Below are positions 22,590 to 29,272 of a DNA stretch of 29,272 nt, piece after piece. The stretch's first letter is position 1. Every line of letters begins with the position of its first letter. The notes under the pieces were generated by a model. That model saw nothing but the letters and a program-made list of their open reading frames with translations, had not been told where the DNA came from and did not search any database. The position numbers and the translations under genes are program-made. Origin of the DNA: Actinomyces sp. (lineage in GTDB: Bacteria > Actinomycetota > Actinomycetes > Actinomycetales > Actinomycetaceae); assembly GCA_018375675.1 (NCBI GenBank), contig JAHACW010000026.1, positions 1-29,272 on the forward strand, read 5' to 3'.

Positions 22590-25208
22590 ATGTCCCATCG
22601 AAAGTTAACGGTGCTGGCGTTCGCGCTCGCCGGCGCCCTGTCCCTGACCGTGGTCAGCGTGCCCGCCGCCTTCGCGGCAGACGCCGGTGCCGCCGGTCGG
22701 GTGAACGCAGCCGCCCCGCTGCACGCCGACGCTGATGGCTTCACCATCGACGCCGATGGCGTGCTCGTGTCGTACACGGGCACTGCAACGGATGTCCGCA
22801 TCCCCGACGGTGTCACCGAGATCGCTACGAACGCCTTTAATGGCGCGAGTCTGACGAGCGTGTGGATCCCCGCGAGCGTGCGCACAATCGACGACTATGT
22901 CTTTTCAGGCCAGCCGCTCACCCAGGTGACCTTCCAGGACGACGACGCACACCCCTCGCAGTTGGAGACGATCGGGGAGCGCGCCTTCGCATACACACCC
23001 CTGGAGAGCGTTTCCCTGCCTCGTTCTCTCAAGACGGCAGGCCTCGAGACCTTCAGCGACATGGCGAAGCTTCGCTCCGTCACCGTCGGCCCGAACGTCC
23101 AGGCCGACGGCCTGTTCGCAGCATTCGCGCGCACCCCGCTCCTGGAGAGCATCGAGGTTGACGCGGCGAACCAGAACTACCAGAGCCTCGACGGTGTCCT
23201 GTACACGAAGGGCCTGACGCACCTGGCGACATACCCGCAGGCGAAGAACTCGGGTGGCTCGTACACCGTTGCCGAGGAAACCGCATTCATCGACGAGGGT
23301 GCTTTCTCCTCTGCGCAGATCACCTCCGTGACCCTGCCCTCGCATCTGCGTCACGTCGGCAAGGGTGCGTTCGTGGGATCGCGGATCACGTCCCTGACCC
23401 TGCCTGACGGGTTCGAGTCCATGGACGACACGGCTTTCTGGTACATGTCCAAGCTGGAGCGCGTTGATCTGGGCGGCGCCACGATGCTGCCGGATAGTGC
23501 CTTCCGCTACGACAAGTCCCTCGCCGAGGTGAATTTCCGTCCCGACCTGAATCGCCTGGCCGAGGTTGGCGACTATGCCTTCGACACCACCGCGCTCACC
23601 TCCGCCACACTCCCCGACTCGGTGACCTCGATCGGTAAGGGTGCCTTCTCCAACGACACCGCGCTGACCTCTGTCCACCTGGGCTCGGGCGTTGCCGCCA
23701 TCGGAGAATCCGCATTCGTGGCCGCGAACAACCTCGCCTCGCTGACCGTGGACCCCGCCAACACGGTGTACTCCGTCGAAAGCGGTGTCCTGTACAGCAA
23801 GGGCGACGCTGGTCGCACCCTGGTCCTGTACCTGCCGACGAAGACGGACACAGACGTGACGGTTCCCGACGGCACGGTCGCCATCGCTGATGCCGCCTTC
23901 GCGAACAACACGTCCCTGCGCCGCGTCGTCCTGCCCGAGGGCCTCACGACCATCGGATACGGCGCCTTCGATGGCGACGTGAACCTCACCGACCTCGTCA
24001 TCCCCGACTCGGTGACGGTCGCCCGCGGCCTGGTCAACAACGGCCTGGACACGATCGAGCTGGGAACGAAGGTCACGGAACTGTGGATGACCCCGCGCGA
24101 CACTGCAGCCCCGCGCCACATCATCGTGCACGGCGGTAACGACGGCGAGGTCTACTACGAGGGCAAGGCCTCCAACGGGCGCCCCGACAGCGCCTACTTC
24201 GGCGAGGGGATGACCCGATTCACCTTCTGGTTCGACACTCCCCGCGTCCTGGTGCTGCCCTCGACCGTCGAGGAGATCAAGCTCGCCGCTGATATGGCCG
24301 ACGACCTCAAGGCGGGCACCGAGATTTACGTCGTCGCACCCAAGGGCTCGAAGGCGTGGACGCTCACCGAAACAGCGATGAAGAACGCCGGCTACAACAC
24401 CGCCAACCTCTTCGAGTACACCCGCCCGCAGGTCGCGGTGTCGGGTGACGGAATCGCCGAGGCCGGCCCCGGGTACACGCTCACGACCTCCGTGGGCACG
24501 CCGACGACGGTGAAAGTCTCCGCGCAGGGCGGCACCCTGGGCGGGCGCCAGGTGCGCGTGGTGCAGATCGGCAGCGACGGTACGGAGACGGTTCTCCAGG
24601 ACTGGGATTCGATGGAGGGCAGCTCGGATGAGAGCGCGTCCACCTCCTCCTACACCTGGACCCCGACCAGCGCCGACGTCGTCCTGCGCCTCGACGTGCG
24701 TCAGGATCCCAACGTCATCACCTCGGCGACCGTCACCGTCAAGGCCGACTCCGACTCCGCTCCCGCTCAGGGCACCTGGGTGTGGAGCGCTCGCGGATGG
24801 TCCTACCGCTACGCTGACGGCACATTCCCGACCAACACCAGCAAGACAATCGACGGCCAGGTGTACCGCTTCGACGCGGACGGCTACATGCGTACCGGCT
24901 GGGTCTTTGAGCGGGGCTCCTGGTACTACCACGCTCTGTCCGGCGCGCAGGCTACCGGCTGGGTCCTCGATGGGGTCTCCTGGTACTACCTGACCCCCGG
25001 CACCGGCCAGATGGCCACGGGGTGGGTCAAAGACGGTTCGCACTGGTACTACCTGAACCCCGCCAACGGCAAGATGAAGACCGGATGGCACTACGAGGAC
25101 GGCTCCTGGTACTACCTCAAGCCCGGTAGCGGCCAGATGGCGACCGGCCGCCTGTGGATCGTGTGGAAGTACTACCGATTCTCCGACAGCGGCACGTTGA
25201 TCCGCTGA
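22590..25208 (+). CDS. Secreted BspA-type LRR protein with CW repeats
   Basis: 872-aa exported protein equal to the C-terminal half of the upstream subtilase without the protease. Its signal peptide ends in VPAAFA-AD (cut after residue 29). From about residue 48 LRR_5 repeats run to about 640 (recurring VTLPDSVTSIGKGAF), with blocks in the same order as the subtilase LRR region, e.g. YFGEGMTR and RVLVLPST in both. An Ig-like module (about 645-725) and CW repeats (about 728-872) close it, with no Pro-rich linker. BspA-type LRR proteins are typically adhesins that bind host matrix or other bacteria; that role is inferred. The start ATG sits 6 nt after AGAAGGGG. The gene has its own leader and a following hairpin, so it is probably a separate transcription unit. 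Confidence 0.9.
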   Translation: MSHRKLTVLAFALAGALSLTVVSVPAAFAADAGAAGRVNAAAPLHADADGFTIDADGVLVSYTGTATDVRIPDGVTEIATNAFNGASLTSVWIPASVRTIDDYVFSGQPLTQVTFQDDDAHPSQLETIGERAFAYTPLESVSLPRSLKTAGLETFSDMAKLRSVTVGPNVQADGLFAAFARTPLLESIEVDAANQNYQSLDGVLYTKGLTHLATYPQAKNSGGSYTVAEETAFIDEGAFSSAQITSVTLPSHLRHVGKGAFVGSRITSLTLPDGFESMDDTAFWYMSKLERVDLGGATMLPDSAFRYDKSLAEVNFRPDLNRLAEVGDYAFDTTALTSATLPDSVTSIGKGAFSNDTALTSVHLGSGVAAIGESAFVAANNLASLTVDPANTVYSVESGVLYSKGDAGRTLVLYLPTKTDTDVTVPDGTVAIADAAFANNTSLRRVVLPEGLTTIGYGAFDGDVNLTDLVIPDSVTVARGLVNNGLDTIELGTKVTELWMTPRDTAAPRHIIVHGGNDGEVYYEGKASNGRPDSAYFGEGMTRFTFWFDTPRVLVLPSTVEEIKLAADMADDLKAGTEIYVVAPKGSKAWTLTETAMKNAGYNTANLFEYTRPQVAVSGDGIAEAGPGYTLTTSVGTPTTVKVSAQGGTLGGRQVRVVQIGSDGTETVLQDWDSMEGSSDESASTSSYTWTPTSADVVLRLDVRQDPNVITSATVTVKADSDSAPAQGTWVWSARGWSYRYADGTFPTNTSKTIDGQVYRFDADGYMRTGWVFERGSWYYHALSGAQATGWVLDGVSWYYLTPGTGQMATGWVKDGSHWYYLNPANGKMKTGWHYEDGSWYYLKPGSGQMATGRLWIVWKYYRFSDSGTLIR
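24771..25205 (+). repeat. CW repeat domain of the LRR-CW protein
   Basis: About seven CW units (e.g. GWVKDGSHWYYLNPANGKM), opening with the same degenerate cap (WSYRYADGTFP) and ending in WKYYRFSDSGTLIR. The order of unit variants parallels the CW domains of the two neighbouring genes, so the whole cassette was duplicated rather than built separately. Confidence 0.9.
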
Positions 25209-25237
25209 TCCACTGACCCGAAGGACTACCCATGCGT

Positions 25238-25279
25238 CGCGCCCGCCCCACCCGGACTCGTACCGGGGGAGCGGGCGCG
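25238..25279 (+). terminator. Hairpin terminator after the LRR-CW gene
   Basis: Outer stem of 9 bp (25238-25246 with 25271-25279, CGCGCCCGC) and inner stem CCCGG/CCGGG (25251-25255 with 25263-25267), with small mismatches between and a 7-nt loop. No T-run follows. It lies 30 nt after the stop. Confidence 0.7.
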
Positions 25280-25323
25280 CTCGCAAGGCGACGCGAGGCG
25301 TGGCCACACGCTGCGCCCGCCCT

Positions 25324-25353
25324 ATCGCGCGCCACAGAGATGTGCCGCGCGAT
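25324..25353 (+). other. Structured hairpin with GAGA tetraloop upstream of the third surface gene
   Basis: ATCGCGCG (25324-25331) pairs with CGCGCGAT (25346-25353), and inside it CACA (25333-25336) pairs with TGTG (25341-25344) around a GAGA loop of the GNRA type, with a single C-C mismatch between. It ends 52 nt before the ATG. It may be a second terminator or a 5'-leader element of the pseudo-subtilase mRNA. Confidence 0.55.
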
Positions 25354-25405
25354 CACTCACCCCCATGCAGCTCAACACTTTATGTGTGAAGAAAGCGAGC
25401 AGACA

Positions 25406-28400
25406 ATGTTTCACTACCGACGCGCAGCGGTGACGCTCATAGCGGCCGGCGCCCTCGCGCTCACCACGATCGGCGCGCCCGCAGCCTTTGCGGACGATGC
25501 CGAGGCCACCAATGCCTCGTCGCCCCAGCAGGGCGCGAACGACTCCCCGGCGACGATCATCGTCCAGCTCGAGGCGGGCGACGCCGGGGCCGACCACGCC
25601 GCGTACTACGCACAGATGAAGAAGCGCATCGGCGAGGCCGTAGCCGCAGCACTTCCGGGTGCGACCATCTCCGACGTGCGCGACTACCACCACGCCTTTG
25701 ACGGCTTTGCGATCCAGGCGCCCGCCTCGACGCTCGGTGCCATCAAGGCGACGGCCGGCGTCAAGGGTGCCTTCCTCGACGGCAGCCACACGTTCGCCAC
25801 GGATGACGAGATCTCCGGAGGCTACCGCGCCGTCGCAGGGGGCGACGAGTCGGATGCAGCCACCGGTGCCGCTGCCCAGATGATGCGGGCCGACGGCCTT
25901 GCTCAGAAGGGCCAGGGCCAGGTCATCGAGCTCATCGATAGCGGTATCGACACCTCGCACCAGGCCTTCGCCGGCGACATGGATGCCGCGTCGCTGCGTT
26001 TCACGCAGGACTCGGTGGCCTCGCTCGCCTCGCAGCTGGGCGCCGGCAAGGGCGGCGTGTGGGTGAGCCCCAAGATCCCCTTCGCCTACGACTACGGTGA
26101 TGGGGACACCGATGTGCTCGCCACGGAATACGGCGGTGATGAAGCCCGCAGCGCCAACAACCAGGGCACGCACGTCGCAGCGCTCGCGGCTGCCAACGGC
26201 GGGGACTTCTCGGGGGCAGCGCCTCAGGCTCAGCTCATCGTCGCGAAGGTGACGAAGGATCCGGGCAACAGTGCGAGCGACGTCAACCTCCTGGCAGCGC
26301 TCGATGACGCGATGGTCCTCAAGCCCGACGTCGTCTCGGTCTCCTTCTCCAAGACCGAAGGACTGACGGACGACGCAGAGTCCCTCTACTCCCACGTCTA
26401 CGAGGCACTCGGTGCACAGGGTGCGACCGTCTACGCGCCCGCCGGAGACATCGAGCGCTACGGGCGGGCCGACGACCCCGACAACGGCGCGCTCGGCTTC
26501 CCCGCCGCCTTCTCGTCGACCCTCGCCGTGGCCTCGGTCAACGAGCAGGAGATCATGGGTGCCCTCACCTTCGGTGATCACCTGATCGGGTACCGGCCCC
26601 TGGGGCGCATGAGCAAGGGAGACGGCCCCGGGTTCGACACCCTCGCCGAGGGCACGTACCACGTTGTCTACGCAGGAAACGGCTCGAGCGAGGACCTGAC
26701 CAAGCACCTCGGATCGGACTATGGGGATCTGTCCCGCACGATCCTCCTCGAGGAGCTGGGAGGCAACGACTCACGGGGTAACTCGGTGGAGGTCAAGCAC
26801 AAGATCAAGGCCCTCAAGTCCCTCACCAGCAAGCCCGCCGGCGTTCTGCTCGGGCACTGGTACGACACTGAGACCCCCGTCAAGTGGTCGGTCGATCGTT
26901 GGTTCAACCTGCCGATGGCCACCATCACGACCTCGGATCGCAACCGCCTCTACGACGCGATCAAGGCCTCGGAGAACGGATCGATCGAGGTTGGCGTCTC
27001 CGCCTCCACGATCCTGACCGTGCCTGAGGGCGTGCATGCCTCCGACTTCTCCTCCACGGGCGTGACCCCCGACCTGAAGCTCAAGCCCGAGGTTGCCGCC
27101 CCCGGCGGCGCGGTCATGTCCGCGACCCCCGGGAACTACTACGGCCGGCTGTCTGGCACTGCCGAGGCCTCGGCTCAGGCCGGCGCGGTCGCTACCCTCG
27201 TGCGTCAGCGCGTGGCGTCCGACCCGGCGTTTGTGGGCATGTCTGCCGCCGAGAAAGATGCCGTCGTCACGAAGCTTCTGATGGGTACCGCGCGCCCGAT
27301 CGTGGACGCGGAACAAAACGACGGTGCCTTCTACTCGCCGCGACGAGTGGGTGCAGGCCTGGTGGACGCCCAGGGCGCCACGACATCCTTCGTGTACCCG
27401 AGCGTCGTGGGCGCCGAGAATCCCTCTCGGCCCAAGGCCGACCTGGGTGACGGAACCTCCGGGTGGACCTTCCAGGTGACCCTGACGAACGTCTCCGATA
27501 CTGCCCACACCTACACGCTCGGTGGACAAGCGCTGTCCGAAAAGGTCGAGAGCATGCTGTTTTCTCACCACTCGACGAACTGGGCGGGGCAGGGCATCGA
27601 CCTGACCTTCTCCTCCGAATCGGTGACCGTGCCCGCCAAGGGCGCCGCGACCGTGACCGTCACCGTGACGCCGCGCGAGGCCTTCGCATCGTATGCGGCG
27701 GCGAATGCGCCCAAGGGTACGTTCATCGACGGTGCTGTCACCTTCACGAGCGGCGACGGCGCTCCGAACCTCACCGTCCCCTACGTGGGCTTCTACGGCT
27801 CCTGGGGTGCGCCTGCGATCTTCGACCTGGTTACCCCGGACAACCACATCAGCGGATACGGGTCGACGTTCATGAACGGGCGCCTGCCCTTTGGTCAGCA
27901 GAGCCCCTTCGACGTTGAGGACGAGAGGATGATCAACGGGGTCAATCCCGACCTCCTCGTCATCTCGCGCTCCACACAGGAGGACGCCCGGACCGTCGTC
28001 ACCCCGGGCACGGTGCTGCTGCGCTCCGTCCCCTCGCTGACCTACACCTTTAGGAACGAGGCCGGGGAGACGATCCGATCCTTCACGTGCGGGCGCGCGG
28101 ATCGGTCCATCTACGACGTGCACACGCGCTCGCCGCGCACGGTCGAGGACTCTGCGCCGGGCTGTGACCCGTGGTTCAACGGCTACGCGCCGGATGGCAC
28201 CGAGTTGCCGGATGGACGCTACACGCTGACGATCGAGGCCTCGACCTACGGCCCGTCGACCGCGACACAGGCCATCAGCTACAGCGTCATTCTGGACACG
28301 CAGGCTCCCGTCATCTCCAACGTGACGGTTTCGGGTGAGGGTAAGGATCGCGTCCTGTCCTTCGACGTCACCGACTCCTCGGCCATCGCCGGTATCGGCT

Positions 28401-29272
28401 TCTCGGCCACCGAGTACGGCAAGGTCGTCGAGCGCGGCGCCGAGGTCTACCCGACCGGGCGCAGCGAGGACGGTCTGGTCCACATCCACTTCGACGTGCC
28501 GCTGAAGGACGCCCTGACGAGCATCGGCGGTGACCCGTCGACGATCTACCTGCACGTGTGGGACTGGCCGGTCAACGGGGCAACGGCGCCGGTCGCCCTC
28601 ACAGCGATCCCCATGACGTCGCTCGCGTTGTCGCGCGAGTCCGCCACGCTCGGCGTGGGGGATACCGTCACGCTGAGCGCCACCCACGAGCCCGCGGACG
28701 CAAACGTGACCGGCGTCGTCTGGTCCTCCTCGGACGAGGCCGTGGCTACCGTCAGTGCGACCGGCGAGGTGCGTGCGGTGGGCGCGGGCGACGCGACTAT
28801 CACTGTCTCCGACCCGACCCAGCCGAGCGTGTCCGCCAGCGCCACCATCCATGTCAGCGCCCCCACGCCCACCCCCAAGGCCGGTACCTGGAAGCGGGAT
28901 GGCCGCGGCTGGTGGTACCGCTACGAGGACGGCACGTACCCCGCCGATACGACGCTGGCGATCGACGGGGCGACGTACCGCTTCGACGCGCGCGGCTACA
29001 TGCGCACCGGCTGGGTGAAGGAGCAGGGCTCGTGGTACTACCACAACGCATCGGGCGCGCAGGCGAGCGGCTGGGTCCTCGACGGGATCTCCTGGTACTA
29101 CCTGGATCCGGCGACGGGCGTCATGGCGACCGGCTGGGTAAAGGACGGTGACACCTGGTACTACCTCAACCCCACCACCGGCAAGATGATGACGGGGTGG
29201 CTCAAGGACGGCGGTGCCTGGTACTACCTCAAGACCGGAAGCGGCGCGATGGCCACGGGCCGACTGCGCATC
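25406..29272 (+). CDS. Secreted subtilase-like pseudoprotease with CW repeats, 3' end outside window
   Basis: 1289 residues are visible and the frame runs off the end. Order: signal peptide (PAAFA-DD, cut after residue 29); I9-like propeptide (about 48-125); S8-like domain (about 165-610) with inserted PA domain; Fn3-like domain (about 660-810); one Big-2 module (about 1070-1150); CW repeats from about 1160. The triad Asp is kept (Asp178, LIDSG), but His is Gln253 (QGTH instead of HGTH), Ser is Ala586 (SGTAEAS instead of SGTSMAT), and the oxyanion Asn is Asp348 (PAGD instead of AAGN). The substrate-lining SLG is SFS. It should therefore be unable to cleave peptides, and is perhaps a decoy, scaffold or regulator of its active sister. 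It lacks the LRR block. I chose ATG 25406 because the signal peptide then aligns with the sisters; an in-frame ATG at 25382 is possible. Confidence 0.9.
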   Translation, partial: MFHYRRAAVTLIAAGALALTTIGAPAAFADDAEATNASSPQQGANDSPATIIVQLEAGDAGADHAAYYAQMKKRIGEAVAAALPGATISDVRDYHHAFDGFAIQAPASTLGAIKATAGVKGAFLDGSHTFATDDEISGGYRAVAGGDESDAATGAAAQMMRADGLAQKGQGQVIELIDSGIDTSHQAFAGDMDAASLRFTQDSVASLASQLGAGKGGVWVSPKIPFAYDYGDGDTDVLATEYGGDEARSANNQGTHVAALAAANGGDFSGAAPQAQLIVAKVTKDPGNSASDVNLLAALDDAMVLKPDVVSVSFSKTEGLTDDAESLYSHVYEALGAQGATVYAPAGDIERYGRADDPDNGALGFPAAFSSTLAVASVNEQEIMGALTFGDHLIGYRPLGRMSKGDGPGFDTLAEGTYHVVYAGNGSSEDLTKHLGSDYGDLSRTILLEELGGNDSRGNSVEVKHKIKALKSLTSKPAGVLLGHWYDTETPVKWSVDRWFNLPMATITTSDRNRLYDAIKASENGSIEVGVSASTILTVPEGVHASDFSSTGVTPDLKLKPEVAAPGGAVMSATPGNYYGRLSGTAEASAQAGAVATLVRQRVASDPAFVGMSAAEKDAVVTKLLMGTARPIVDAEQNDGAFYSPRRVGAGLVDAQGATTSFVYPSVVGAENPSRPKADLGDGTSGWTFQVTLTNVSDTAHTYTLGGQALSEKVESMLFSHHSTNWAGQGIDLTFSSESVTVPAKGAATVTVTVTPREAFASYAAANAPKGTFIDGAVTFTSGDGAPNLTVPYVGFYGSWGAPAIFDLVTPDNHISGYGSTFMNGRLPFGQQSPFDVEDERMINGVNPDLLVISRSTQEDARTVVTPGTVLLRSVPSLTYTFRNEAGETIRSFTCGRADRSIYDVHTRSPRTVEDSAPGCDPWFNGYAPDGTELPDGRYTLTIEASTYGPSTATQAISYSVILDTQAPVISNVTVSGEGKDRVLSFDVTDSSAIAGIGFSATEYGKVVERGAEVYPTGRSEDGLVHIHFDVPLKDALTSIGGDPSTIYLHVWDWPVNGATAPVALTAIPMTSLALSRESATLGVGDTVTLSATHEPADANVTGVVWSSSDEAVATVSATGEVRAVGAGDATITVSDPTQPSVSASATIHVSAPTPTPKAGTWKRDGRGWWYRYEDGTYPADTTLAIDGATYRFDARGYMRTGWVKEQGSWYYHNASGAQASGWVLDGISWYYLDPATGVMATGWVKDGDTWYYLNPTTGKMMTGWLKDGGAWYYLKTGSGAMATGRLRI
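28883..29272 (+). repeat. CW repeat domain of the pseudo-subtilase (incomplete)
   Basis: Begins with the same cap as the sisters (GWWYRYEDGTYP), then units such as GWVKDGDTWYYLNPTTGKM, still open at the window edge. The linker before it is only SAPTPTPKAG, far shorter than the Pro-rich linker of the active subtilase. Confidence 0.88.

Overview
This high-GC window looks like chromosome from an actinobacterium of the Actinomycetaceae, with Schaalia or Actinomyces (S. odontolytica-like) as my best guess. The reasons are the prfB-ftsE-ftsX-smpB-ssrA neighbourhood, the tmRNA tag ending in VLAA, several GTG starts, and large secreted proteins that combine BspA-type leucine-rich repeats with choline-binding-like (CW) repeats. 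The genus assignment is inference.

Left part (1-10.2 kb), core genes on the + strand: the 3' part of prfB; a division operon of ftsE, ftsX and a secreted coiled-coil M23 peptidase, closed by an intrinsic terminator; smpB; two translationally coupled YhgE/Pip-family membrane proteins; and ssrA (tmRNA) with its own sigma70-type promoter and terminator. The two YhgE/Pip genes separate smpB from ssrA, the two partners of trans-translation.

Middle part (10.2-15.4 kb): a CoA-disulfide/persulfide reductase fused to a rhodanese domain, with a C5G5 inverted repeat placed exactly in its promoter spacer (a likely CsoR/CstR-type operator); a 59-residue Cys-rich mini-protein; a small membrane protein; a SAM methyltransferase overlapping tail-to-tail with an alpha/beta hydrolase; and a YbjQ-family protein. 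Two intergenic arrays, near 10.3 and 13.2 kb, each hold three direct and three inverted copies of GGATAGG with exactly the same 97-bp geometry although the spacers differ. They bracket the 3-kb reductase/mini-protein/membrane-protein segment and are the strongest unexplained DNA signal here.

Right part (15.6-29.3 kb): three related exported proteins in a row, all with PAAFA at residues 25-29 of the signal peptide and CW repeats at the C-terminus. The first is an intact S8 subtilase with PA, Fn3-like, Big-2 and BspA-LRR domains. The second is the LRR plus CW part alone. The third is a subtilase plus Big-2 plus CW protein that runs off the window. In the third, the catalytic His is Gln, the catalytic Ser is Ala and the oxyanion Asn is Asp, so it should be a pseudoprotease. 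The trio looks like domain shuffling and duplication of a surface protease/adhesin, giving an active enzyme, a binding-only form and a dead-protease form side by side.
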